Of a DNA stretch of 35,376 bases, positions 17,190 to 25,130 are shown piece by piece. The DNA comes from Bradyrhizobium sp. JYMT SZCCT0428 (GTDB lineage Bacteria; Pseudomonadota; Alphaproteobacteria; Rhizobiales; Xanthobacteraceae): assembly GCF_018131075.1 (NCBI RefSeq), contig NZ_JAFCLS010000066.1:1-35376 (forward strand), written 5' to 3'. The notes beneath the pieces are model-generated. The model did no database searches. It was not told the DNA's origin and saw nothing but the letters and a program-made list of their open reading frames with translations. The translations under genes and the position numbers were made by a program. Each line of letters opens with the position of its first letter. Position 1 is the stretch's first letter.

Positions 17190-18299
17190 ATGACGACCGC
17201 AACAGCCAATCGAGCGATCGCCGTACCGGCCGTCGGTGTCCGGATCGAACAGGTCAATTTGTCCTATGGCGACAATCACGTCTTGAAGTCGATCGATCTC
17301 GACATCCGCCCCGGCGAGTTCTTTGCGTTTCTCGGCCCCTCCGGCTGCGGCAAGACCACGCTGCTGCGGCTGATCGCCGGCTTCAACCATGCCGACAGTG
17401 GCCGCGTGCTGGTCGGAGAGAAGGATATTTCCGCTCTGCCACCATGGAAGCGCGACATCGGGATGGTGTTCCAGTCCTATGCGCTCTGGCCGCATATGAC
17501 GGTGGCGCGCAATGTCGCGTTCGGCCTCGAGGAAAAGCGCGTGCCGCGCGCCGAGATCGGCCCGCGGGTCACGGCCGCGCTTGAACTCGTCGGGCTCACC
17601 GGCCTCGATCAACGCCGCCCGGCGCAGCTCTCCGGCGGGCAGCAGCAACGCGTGGCGCTGGCGCGCACCATCGCGGTCGAACCGAAGCTCCTGTTGCTCG
17701 ATGAACCCCTGTCCAATCTCGATGCCAAGCTGCGCGTACAGGTCCGCCGCGAGCTGCGCGAACTGCAGCAACGGCTCGGGCTCACCACCATCTTCGTCAC
17801 CCACGACCAGGAAGAGGCGAACACCGTTTGCGACCGGATCGCGGTGATGAATCAGGGCGTCATTCAGCAGGTCGGCACGCCGAAAGACCTTTACGAGCAG
17901 CCGGCCAATTTGTTCGTGGCGAACTTTCTCGGCACGGCGAACATTGTCGAAGGCCGCGTGATCGGCGACGGGGCGTCGCGCGCCTTTGAGGTGGCCGGCG
18001 GCCTGAAGATACCGATTGCTGCGGACCGGAAGCTGGCGCCGGGGGCGCGCATGGTGTTCCGGCCGCAGGATTGCGCGATCGTCGGTGCGGGTCAGAGCGC
18101 GGGGCCAGACAGGACAGAAGCCGCGGGCACGGTGACCTATCGCGAATTCCTCGGCGCCAGCGTGCGCTATGGCGTGCGCGCAGGCACAGCCAGCATCGCC
18201 GTCGATTGTCCGTTCCACGCCGGCGACACGCTGCACGAGGTCGGCACCGCCGTGACCGTCGCCATCGCCACATCATCGGTGCGCTTCCTATCCGACTAG
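17190..18299 (+). CDS. ABC importer ATPase (FbpC/PotA type)
   Basis: The ATP-hydrolysing subunit, 369 residues. The nucleotide-binding domain (about 15-250) has Walker A GPSGCGKTT, Q-loop QSYALWPHM, signature LSGGQQQR, Walker B LLLLDEPLSNLD and H-loop THDQEEA. Residues from about 255 to the end form a TOBE-type regulatory domain, as in FbpC, PotA and MalK. The ATG at 17190 lies 25 bases after the permease stop and follows a weak GGAA; the frame is open further upstream into the permease gene, but that part is a shadow. With the two genes before it, it forms a complete importer. It is followed by an LDH2-type dehydrogenase with almost no gap, which may use the imported compound. Confidence 0.94.
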   Translation: MTTATANRAIAVPAVGVRIEQVNLSYGDNHVLKSIDLDIRPGEFFAFLGPSGCGKTTLLRLIAGFNHADSGRVLVGEKDISALPPWKRDIGMVFQSYALWPHMTVARNVAFGLEEKRVPRAEIGPRVTAALELVGLTGLDQRRPAQLSGGQQQRVALARTIAVEPKLLLLDEPLSNLDAKLRVQVRRELRELQQRLGLTTIFVTHDQEEANTVCDRIAVMNQGVIQQVGTPKDLYEQPANLFVANFLGTANIVEGRVIGDGASRAFEVAGGLKIPIAADRKLAPGARMVFRPQDCAIVGAGQSAGPDRTEAAGTVTYREFLGASVRYGVRAGTASIAVDCPFHAGDTLHEVGTAVTVAIATSSVRFLSD

Positions 18300-18357
18300 G
18301 AATTTGCCACGATATGGTCAGCGCAAGTGCGCCAACAAGAAAACGGGAGTTGGTATC

Positions 18358-19422
18358 CTGACGACATCGACAGTGACTTTCGACCGGCTGAAGGGCTTCA
18401 TCCGCGAAGCCATGACAAAGCTGGGCCTGCCTGAATCCGACGCCATGACGGTCGCCACGCTGATGGCGGAAGCCGATCTGCAGGGATCGGACGGCCACGG
18501 CGTCAGCCGGCTGCCGCAATATGCCCGCCGCATCAAGGCTGGTGGATTCAACGTGCGGCCCAATATCCGGATCGTGCGCGAGCACGCCTCCACCGCCCTG
18601 CTCCATGGCGATAACGGCATGGGCCACCTCGTGATGAAGCGCGCGGCCGAGATCGCGATCGAAAAGGCGCGCACCACGGGGATCGCATGGGTCAACTCGC
18701 AATACAGCAACCATGCGGGTCCTGCCTCGCTCTACGCGTCGATGCCGCTGGCCCACGACATGATCGGGCTCTATTTCGCGGTCGGCAACGCCAACCATCT
18801 GCCGCCCTGGGGCGGCCTCGACATGCTGCTGTCGACCAACCCGATCGCAGCCGCAATTCCGGCCGGTGACGAGAAGCCGATCATTCTCGATATGGCGACG
18901 ACGGTTGCAGCCTATGGCAAGGTGAAATCCAAGGCACTGCGCGGCGAGACCATGCCGGAGGGATGGATGATCGACCGTGAGGGCAAGCCGCTGACCGATC
19001 CGAAGCGCGCCGACGAAGGCATGCTGCTGCCGCTCGGCGGCATGGAGGCCGGCTACAAGGGTTATGGGCTCGCCATGATCATCGGCCTGCTCGCCGGCAC
19101 GCTGGGTGGTGCGGCGATGGGCCGGGACGTCATCGACTTCAACCATGATGACGACAGCGTCACCAATACCGGACAGGCGGTCGCCGCGATCAACATCTCG
19201 GCCTTCGGCGATGTTGACGTGTTCAAGGCGAGCGTCGATGCGCTGGTGCGCGATTTCAGAAACTCAGAGCGGATGCCCGGCGTGAGCAGGATCTTCGTTC
19301 CCGGCGAACGCAGCCACGCCACGCGAGAGGCGCGGATGCGCGATGGCATTCCGATTCCGGGCGCGCTGATGCGCGGGCTCGATCAGGTCGCCGATGAGCT
19401 TGGGATGGCGAAGCTGACCTGA
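18358..19422 (+). CDS. LDH2/malate-type NAD(P)-dependent oxidoreductase (likely CTG start)
   Basis: A member of the malate/L-lactate dehydrogenase family 2 (YlbC/AllD/ComC type), which oxidises 2-hydroxyacids such as malate, ureidoglycolate or sulfolactate. Family features are LMEADLQGSDGHGVSRLP-like residues near 35-50 (conserved DGHGVSRLP), the NSQYSNHAG segment, PIAAAIPA and DMATT around 160-180, and the C-terminal GGMEAGYKGYGLAMIIGLL. The start is unusual. The family-like N-terminus (TTSTVTFDRL) begins after CTG at 18358, which has GGGAG 8 bases upstream. GTG 18373 and TTG 18304 are the only conventional options, and both have poor ribosome sites. Length is then 354 residues. The gene follows the ABC importer closely, suggesting that it metabolises the importer's ligand. 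Confidence 0.88.
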   Translation: MTTSTVTFDRLKGFIREAMTKLGLPESDAMTVATLMAEADLQGSDGHGVSRLPQYARRIKAGGFNVRPNIRIVREHASTALLHGDNGMGHLVMKRAAEIAIEKARTTGIAWVNSQYSNHAGPASLYASMPLAHDMIGLYFAVGNANHLPPWGGLDMLLSTNPIAAAIPAGDEKPIILDMATTVAAYGKVKSKALRGETMPEGWMIDREGKPLTDPKRADEGMLLPLGGMEAGYKGYGLAMIIGLLAGTLGGAAMGRDVIDFNHDDDSVTNTGQAVAAINISAFGDVDVFKASVDALVRDFRNSERMPGVSRIFVPGERSHATREARMRDGIPIPGALMRGLDQVADELGMAKLT

Positions 19423-19640
19423 ATCAGGACCTGCCGCCCCTGCCGCCGTTTCAGACAACGCAACGCGTCAAGCTGACGCGGATCGGTACCCCCTGCTTCT
19501 GCCTTGCGGTAGGAGCAGAAATCCGCGAGCATTCGCGCCAAACCGCAGCGCCGGTTTCCAACTGACGTCCGCTCGCGGGCCAGGAAGCACCGGTGACAAG
19601 CGTCTCAAGGCTGCAACGACAGCCGCAACGGGAGGGATGA
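19423..19640 (+). promoter_or_regulatory. Upstream region of the TAXI gene with strong RBS
   Basis: A 218-base gap with no gene. A strong Shine-Dalgarno (GGGAGGG, 19630-19636) precedes the ATG at 19641. No clear promoter boxes or terminator were picked out. Confidence 0.4.
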
Positions 19641-20801
19641 ATGATCAATCCGAAGATGATGCTTGCGGCCATCGCGCTGACCGGAACCGCGGTCGCGGCA
19701 TCGACGGCGGTCGCACAGGTGAAACTGCCGCCCAACGTGACGATGACCGCGTATGACACGGGGACCTCCGGCTTCAACATCACGGTTGCCGTCGGCAAGA
19801 TGTTCAAGGACAAGTATGGCTCGGATGCGCGCGTGCTGCCCGCCGGCAACGACGTCGCCCGCCTGCAACCGCTGCGCCTCAACCGCGCCAGCATCTCGGC
19901 GATGGGCGTCGGGGTCTTTTTCGCGCAGGAAGGCGTGTTCGAATTCGCGACCCGGGAATGGGGACCGCAGCCGATCCAGATCACGCTGAGCTCGATCGAC
20001 TGCAACGGCCTTTCACTGGCGGTCGCCGCCGACATCGGCGTCAAGACCTATGCCGACCTGAAAGGCAAGCGCATCGGCTTCGTGGTCGGTTCTCCCGCGC
20101 TCAACCAGAATGCGCTTGCCGTGCTGGCGTTCGCCAATCTGACGGCAAAGGACGTCAAGATCGTCGAGTTCGCGGGCAACAATGCGATGTGGAAAGGCAT
20201 CATCAACAACGACACCGATGCGGTATTCGGTTCGACGATCTCCGGGCCCGCCAAGGAACTGCAGACATCGCCGCGCGGCATCACCTGGCCCGCGATGCCA
20301 TTCTCCGACAAGGCGGGATGGGAGCGCATGCGCAAGGTCGGCCCGTATTTCACCGAGCACAAGGCAACCTGCGGCGCAGGCGAATTTTCCAAGGAAAAAC
20401 CGGTCGAGGTCGGCACCTATCCATATCCGATCTACAGCGTCTATGGCAGCCAGTCCGAAGACGAGGTCTACATGCTGACCAAGGCGATGATCGACGGCTA
20501 TGACGGCTACAAGGACAACGCACCCGGCGCCAGTGGGCTTGCGGTGAAGGCGCAGGCAAAGAACTGGGCGGTGCCGACGCACAAGGGCGCAGTCAAGGCG
20601 CTCAAAGAGGGGGGTGCCTGGAGCGACGACCAGGAAAAGCACAACAACGCACTGCTCAAGCGGCAGGAAGTGCTGATCGCGGCGTGGAACGACTACATGA
20701 AAGGCAGCCCGTCTTCCGATCCGGCAAAGCTCACCGAGGAGTGGATGAGCGCACGCAAGGCGGCGCTCGCCAAGGCCGGCATGGTCAATACGTTCGAGTG
20801 A
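19641..20801 (+). CDS. TAXI-family TRAP solute-binding protein
   Basis: A 386-residue periplasmic receptor of the TAXI group of TRAP transporters. A signal peptide covers residues 1-26 (ending VAQ). The mature body starts with VTMTAYDTGTSGFNITVAVGKMF, the family's glycine-rich ligand loop, and includes LQPLRLNRASISAMGVG and the domain-2 strand DLKGKRIGFVVGSPALNQNA. TAXI proteins normally work with a single fused DctQM (4TM-12TM) membrane protein, which is absent here. It is therefore another orphan receptor. Two cysteines (one in SIDCNGL, one in ATCGAGE) could form a disulfide. The ligand is unknown. Confidence 0.92.
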   Translation: MINPKMMLAAIALTGTAVAASTAVAQVKLPPNVTMTAYDTGTSGFNITVAVGKMFKDKYGSDARVLPAGNDVARLQPLRLNRASISAMGVGVFFAQEGVFEFATREWGPQPIQITLSSIDCNGLSLAVAADIGVKTYADLKGKRIGFVVGSPALNQNALAVLAFANLTAKDVKIVEFAGNNAMWKGIINNDTDAVFGSTISGPAKELQTSPRGITWPAMPFSDKAGWERMRKVGPYFTEHKATCGAGEFSKEKPVEVGTYPYPIYSVYGSQSEDEVYMLTKAMIDGYDGYKDNAPGASGLAVKAQAKNWAVPTHKGAVKALKEGGAWSDDQEKHNNALLKRQEVLIAAWNDYMKGSPSSDPAKLTEEWMSARKAALAKAGMVNTFE

Positions 20802-20836
20802 TACGACTTCATCGGTATGGCAGCAGGCTCAGTCAC

Positions 20837-20995
20837 CTCTCCCGCTTGCGGGGGTCGAGACGAGCGAAGCTCGCTCTTAGGTCGACGCGCTCGGCAGCGC
20901 AATTGCGCGCCAGAGCGCGGCGGGTGGGGGCTCTCTCCACCCGATGACTCGTGGATAGACCCCCACCCCAGCCCTCCCCCGCAAGCGGGAGAGGG
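20837..20995. repeat. Dispersed repeat with CCTCTCCCGCTTGCGGG inverted ends
   Basis: The left end CCTCTCCCGCTTGCGGG and the right end CCCGCAAGCGGGAGAGG are perfect inverted repeats of each other. Between them is G/C-rich sequence with GGTGGGGGCTCTCTCCACCC and a C-run. This type of repeat is known to me from many proteobacterial genomes. It lies between the converging TAXI and cytochrome c genes and could fold as a bidirectional terminator. The open frames that cross it are not genes. Confidence 0.82.
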
Positions 20996-21044
20996 AGCGC
21001 AACTCGCTCGCGGATGCAATTGCCACTTCGCATCGAGAAAGGCC

Positions 21045-21971
21045 TCAGGATTTCTCCGGCTTCTTCGGCCGCGGCGGTCCCTCCACCGGCGGCAGCGATT
21101 TCAGATATTCCGCCATCGCGGTGCGGTCTTCCGGCGACAATTGCGAGGTGTTGCGGATCACCCGCGCCATCGAGCCGCCGGCGGTGTCGCCCTCCGGCGT
21201 CATCCCGCTCTCGAGGAAATAGGCGAAATCCTTCGCGCTCCAATCCGACATCCGCTTCTGGGTGATGTTGGGCACCCAGCCCTCGCCTTCCGGATTAGGC
21301 CCGCCGGCAAAGCGCTGCGCGTCGATGATGCCGCCGAGGAAATTGCGCGGGCTGTGGCACTCCGCGCAATGACCGAGGCTGTTGACGAGATAGGCGCCGC
21401 GATTCCATTGCGCTGATTTGCTGGTGTCAGGCGTGAACGGCTTGCCGTCCGTGAACAGGAATTTCCACACCCCGACATTGCGCCGAATGTTGAACGGAAA
21501 CGGCACGTCATGGTCGCGCGTCTTGCCGGCCACCGGCGCCAGCGTCTTCAGATAGGCAAACAGGTCCCTGATGTCTTCGACCTTGGCATGTTCGTAAGAC
21601 GCGTAGGGAAACGCCGGAAAATAATGGAAGCCCGACGGCGACGTGCCCTTGATCACGGCGGTGACGAAATCGGCTTCGCTCCATCGCCCGATGCCGTCGC
21701 TCGGATCGGGCGAGATATTGGGAACGTTGAAGGTGCCGAACGGCGAGGGAATCGGCAATCCACCACCGAGCTTGAGGCGATCGGGCTGGTTCGGCACGGC
21801 GTGGCAGGACGAGCATCCGCCGGCATTGAACGCTGTGAGGCCGTTGGCGAGGTTAGGCGTGTAGGCGGGCAATGAACTCGCAGCGACCACCGCCGGTATG
21901 GTCAGCCACCAGAAAATGCCAAGCCCGGCGACGGCGGCCAAAACGGCCAGAAGGAACAGTCGTTTCAGCAT
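21045..21971 (-). CDS. Membrane-anchored diheme cytochrome c
   Basis: A 308-residue c-type cytochrome with two CXXCH haem sites: CSSCH at 53-57 and CAECH at 202-206. Residues 5-27 are an uncleaved hydrophobic helix anchoring it to the inner membrane with the haems in the periplasm. The segment GGLPIPSPFGTFNVPNISPDP is typical of the cytochrome subunits that accept electrons from membrane-bound alcohol, sugar and aldehyde dehydrogenases. The axial methionines are probably in the SGMTPEG and PSPFGT-region loops. It is on the same strand as the cytochrome c' and the CoxL-like gene upstream, so it is a candidate electron acceptor for that oxidase. No good Shine-Dalgarno is seen before the ATG. 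Confidence 0.92.
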   Translation of the reverse strand: MLKRLFLLAVLAAVAGLGIFWWLTIPAVVAASSLPAYTPNLANGLTAFNAGGCSSCHAVPNQPDRLKLGGGLPIPSPFGTFNVPNISPDPSDGIGRWSEADFVTAVIKGTSPSGFHYFPAFPYASYEHAKVEDIRDLFAYLKTLAPVAGKTRDHDVPFPFNIRRNVGVWKFLFTDGKPFTPDTSKSAQWNRGAYLVNSLGHCAECHSPRNFLGGIIDAQRFAGGPNPEGEGWVPNITQKRMSDWSAKDFAYFLESGMTPEGDTAGGSMARVIRNTSQLSPEDRTAMAEYLKSLPPVEGPPRPKKPEKS

Positions 21972-22140
21972 TCACCAATCCGTCATCGGGCGTTTTGATA
22001 TGGCGGCCAGTATGTACGCAATTTTGGCCGGAAGCTTCCATGAAATTTCGACAACTCACGGTGATGAAGCAAGCTTCACACCGAGGTGATGTAACGGCTT
22101 CACCCCGAATTGACGAGCGAGGCAAGCCTTCGCGCCCGCA

Positions 22141-22182
22141 AATAAAGAAAGAGGCCGGACGCGTCACGCGTCCCGCCTCTTC
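22141..22182 (-). terminator. Rho-independent terminator after cytochrome c'
   Basis: Read on the minus strand, GAGGCGGGACGCG pairs with CGCGTCCGGCCTC around TGA, with one mismatch, and is followed by TTTCTTTATT. Its stem starts 24 bases past the cytochrome c' stop. This is the best classical terminator in the window. Confidence 0.85.
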
Positions 22183-22202
22183 CTGTCTGGTCCAACCGAA
22201 GC

Positions 22203-22652
22203 CTAGCTGTTCTTGACGCGGTAGGTCTCGTGGCAACCGCCGCATGCCTTGCCGATCCCGGGGAAGTTCGCCTTCAGCGTATCGGCATCCTTGATCTTGG
22301 CCTTGGCATCGCTCACCGCCTTGGCAAAGTCGGCGATCTTGGCATCGAAGCCGGCCTTGTCTTCCCAGATCTTGGGCGAGGCGCTGTAGTCGCCGTCGGC
22401 CTTCAGGCCCTTGGTGCTCGCCGGAAACATGGTCGGCAGGTTCTTTGCGGTATCTTCGAGCGTCTTGATCGCCCCATCGACGGCGGCCTGATCATAGGGC
22501 TTCTCGCCCTTGAACATCGGCGACAGCACGCCGCCCAAGGCCCGGCCGGTGGCCTTCATGACATCCTGGTCCTTCTTGACCACGTCCTGCTGTGCCATAA
22601 CGGCGCCGACACTGAGCAAAAGCGCTCCTGCAACCACCAAAACCCGTTTCAT
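22203..22652 (-). CDS. Cytochrome c' / c-556 (class II cytochrome c)
   Basis: A 149-residue periplasmic four-helix-bundle cytochrome. Residues 1-20 are a signal peptide ending VMA. The single haem site CGGCH lies at 137-141, near the C-terminus, which is the mark of class II cytochromes c. The body is helical and lysine-rich, and the spacing PKIWEDKAGFDAKIADF matches cytochrome c-556 and c' proteins. Such proteins transfer electrons or bind NO. AGGGA lies about 8 bases before the ATG. It sits between the CoxL-like gene and the diheme cytochrome on the same strand and ends in its own terminator. Confidence 0.93.
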   Translation of the reverse strand: MKRVLVVAGALLLSVGAVMAQQDVVKKDQDVMKATGRALGGVLSPMFKGEKPYDQAAVDGAIKTLEDTAKNLPTMFPASTKGLKADGDYSASPKIWEDKAGFDAKIADFAKAVSDAKAKIKDADTLKANFPGIGKACGGCHETYRVKNS

Positions 22653-22682
22653 CGCCAGATCCCTTTTTCATGACACAGACCG

Positions 22683-22712
22683 GGCCGCGGTCTCCACGGA
22701 CCGCGCCCAGGC
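22683..22712 (-). terminator. Possible hairpin after the CoxL-like gene
   Basis: GCGGTC and GACCGC form a 6-bp stem around TCCACG, extendable with G/C pairs. It lies about 50 bases beyond the CoxL-like stop and overlaps the upstream region of the cytochrome c' gene. There is no T-tract, so this is a weak call. Confidence 0.3.
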
Positions 22713-22757
22713 CTGATAACACCATAAACTTAGAATCATTCCAGCTGCGACAAAATA

Positions 22758-25064
22758 TCAGAGGTTATGCCGGCGCTGCGCCTCCCGGATGGCGATCCAG
22801 ACCCGTTCGGGGGTCGCCGGCATGTCGATGTGGTCGATCTTGTACTCGCGCCACAGCCCCTCGACGATCGCATTGACCACCGCCGGGCAGGAGCCGATCG
22901 CACCGGCCTCGCCCGCGCCCTTTACGCCGAGCGGATTGGTGGTGCAGGGAACGTTGTGGGTCTCGAAGTGGAATGACGGGCCGTCGGCCGCGCGCGGCAT
23001 CGCGTAATCCATGAAGGTGCCGGTGACGAGCTGGCCGTCGCTGCCGAATACCGCCTGCTCCATCAGGGCCTGGCCGATCCCCTGCATCGCGCCGCCATGG
23101 ACCTGGCCGGCGAGCAGCAGCGGATTGAGCGTCACCCCGAAATCGTCGACGATGACGTAGTTGACGATCTTGATAATGCCGGTCGCCGGATCGATCTCGA
23201 CTTCGGCCAGATGGGTGCCGTTCGGATAGGTGCCGTCGGCCTGGTTGAAGGTGGCGCTCGCATTCAGCTTTGACGGATCGACATCAGGACGCTTCGCCAG
23301 ATCGGCGAAACTCACCGAGCGGTCGGTGCCGGCGATCCGGATTCGGCCGTCGCTGATCTCGAGGTCGGCAGCGCTGGTTTCCAGCGCTTCGGCTGCGATC
23401 TCCTTCAGCTTGCCGCCGAGGTCGTGGGCCGCACGCTGCACGCTGACGCCGCCGGTCGGGATCGAGGCCGAACCACCGGTGCCAAGGCCGGTGGCGACGC
23501 GATCCGTGTCGCCCTGCACGATGTGCACGCGCTCGGGCGGCAAGCCGAACTGTTCGGCGATCAACTGCGCATAGGCGGTCTGATGGCCCTGCCCGCTCGA
23601 CTGGGTGCCGATCAGGATGGTGACGTCGCCATTGGGATCGAGCGCCACATTGGCGGTCTCATCGCCCATGGTGCCGCAGATCTCGACATAGCTTGCAAGG
23701 CCAATGCCGCGCACCAGCCCGGCCTTCTTGGCGGCCTTGGCGCGCTTGGGAAACTCCTTCCAGTTGGCGACTTCCATCGCGCGCTTCATATGCGCGGTGA
23801 AGTCCCCGGAGTCATAAACCTTGCCGGTCACGGTCTTGTAGGGGAGCGCCTTCGGCGGGATGAAATTCTTGCGCCTGATCGCATCGGGCGTCATGCCGAG
23901 CTTGCGGGCGCAGGCATCCACCAGCCGCTCGATCACGTAAGCCGCCTCGGGGCGGCCCGCGCCGCGATAGGCATCGACCGGCACCGTGTTGGTGAACACG
24001 GTGCGGACGCGGCAGTGGAAGATCTGGATATCGTAGAGGCCGGGCAGCATGCCGGCGCCGCCATGCGGAATGTAGGGACCGAAGGTCGACAGATACGCGC
24101 CCATGTCGCCCATCAGGTCGACATCCATCGCCAGGAACTTGCCGTCCTCGGCGAGCGCCATCTTCGCCACAGTGACGTTGTCGCGCCCCTGCGCGTCACC
24201 CACGAAATGATCGGAGCGGTCGGCGGTCCATTTGATGGTCTTCTTGAGCCGTTTTGCCACGACCGAGATCAGCGCATATTCGCGGTACGGAAACAGTTTG
24301 GTGCCGAAGCCGCCGCCGACGTCGGGGCAGATCACCCGCATCTTTTCCAGCGGCATCTTGAGCACCATGCCGCCGATGATCTCGCGCAGGCGATGGCTGC
24401 CCTGGCTGCCGATCGTCAGCGTCAGATGATCCTTCTTGGCGTCGTATTCGGCGACCGCGGCGCGCGTCTCCATGAAGTTGGTGATGACGCGCGGATTGAC
24501 GATCGACACTTCGGCGACCGCATGCGCTTTTGCAAACGCAGCCTCGGTTGCCGCCTTGTCGCCGATCGGCACGTCGAACAGCAAATTGCCGGCATGATTG
24601 GGCCAGACCTGCGGCGCACCCTTCTTGACCGCGTTGACAAGGCCGACCACCGCCGGCAGCGGCGTCCAGTTGACCTCGATCGCCTCGAGCGCATCGCGGG
24701 CATGGTCGATGGTGTCGGCGACCACGAAGGCGATGGAATCGCCGACGTGGCGCACTTCATCCCTGGCGAGGATCGGGTACGGAGGTCCGGTGAACGGATC
24801 GACTTCGAAATTGAACAGGCACGGCAGATCGCCGAGATCCTTGACGTCGTCGGCGATCAGCACCACGGCGATCCCGGGCATGCCACGGGCCTTGGAGACG
24901 TTGATGGTGAACTTCGCATGCGCATGCGGCGAGCGCAGCATCAGCGCGTGCAACGCGGGAGACGGCGAGACGTCGTCAGTGTAGCGGCCCTTGCCGCGAA
25001 TGAGCGCATCGTCTTCCTTGCGGCGGACGCTATGACCGACGCCGAACTTGATGGGAGCTGCCAT
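22758..25064 (-). CDS. Form-II CoxL-like molybdenum hydroxylase large subunit
   Basis: The large, molybdenum-cofactor-binding subunit of the xanthine oxidase/CO dehydrogenase family, 768 residues, a normal length. The active-site loop reads AYRGAGR (about residue 365), the form-II signature; genuine aerobic CO dehydrogenases (form I) carry AYxCSFR, so CO oxidation is not indicated. The conserved catalytic glutamate is in GAGEAGAIG near the C-terminus. Other family features are GxGRYTDD near the start and DVGGGFGTK for cofactor binding. I start at 25064, where GGAG lies 5 bases upstream; the frame continues to 25124 without a site. The FAD (CoxM-like) and iron-sulfur (CoxS-like) subunits are absent from the window, which is odd. 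Two cytochrome genes follow. The substrate is unknown, perhaps an aldehyde or an aromatic heterocycle. Confidence 0.92.
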   Translation of the reverse strand: MAAPIKFGVGHSVRRKEDDALIRGKGRYTDDVSPSPALHALMLRSPHAHAKFTINVSKARGMPGIAVVLIADDVKDLGDLPCLFNFEVDPFTGPPYPILARDEVRHVGDSIAFVVADTIDHARDALEAIEVNWTPLPAVVGLVNAVKKGAPQVWPNHAGNLLFDVPIGDKAATEAAFAKAHAVAEVSIVNPRVITNFMETRAAVAEYDAKKDHLTLTIGSQGSHRLREIIGGMVLKMPLEKMRVICPDVGGGFGTKLFPYREYALISVVAKRLKKTIKWTADRSDHFVGDAQGRDNVTVAKMALAEDGKFLAMDVDLMGDMGAYLSTFGPYIPHGGAGMLPGLYDIQIFHCRVRTVFTNTVPVDAYRGAGRPEAAYVIERLVDACARKLGMTPDAIRRKNFIPPKALPYKTVTGKVYDSGDFTAHMKRAMEVANWKEFPKRAKAAKKAGLVRGIGLASYVEICGTMGDETANVALDPNGDVTILIGTQSSGQGHQTAYAQLIAEQFGLPPERVHIVQGDTDRVATGLGTGGSASIPTGGVSVQRAAHDLGGKLKEIAAEALETSAADLEISDGRIRIAGTDRSVSFADLAKRPDVDPSKLNASATFNQADGTYPNGTHLAEVEIDPATGIIKIVNYVIVDDFGVTLNPLLLAGQVHGGAMQGIGQALMEQAVFGSDGQLVTGTFMDYAMPRAADGPSFHFETHNVPCTTNPLGVKGAGEAGAIGSCPAVVNAIVEGLWREYKIDHIDMPATPERVWIAIREAQRRHNL

Positions 25065-25130
25065 CGTATCTCCATAGCCTGATTGGTTTCGCGTCATATT
25101 GGCGTGGTTCGCCACGAAGCGCAAACGGGT

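Noticed and set aside
22758..25064. Aerobic carbon monoxide dehydrogenase (form I CoxL)
   Set aside because: The active-site loop is AYRGAGR, not AYxCSFR, and coxM and coxS are absent.
23424..25082. A 552-codon plus-strand frame opposite the CoxL-like gene
   Set aside because: It is a high-GC shadow of the molybdenum hydroxylase gene with no family pattern.
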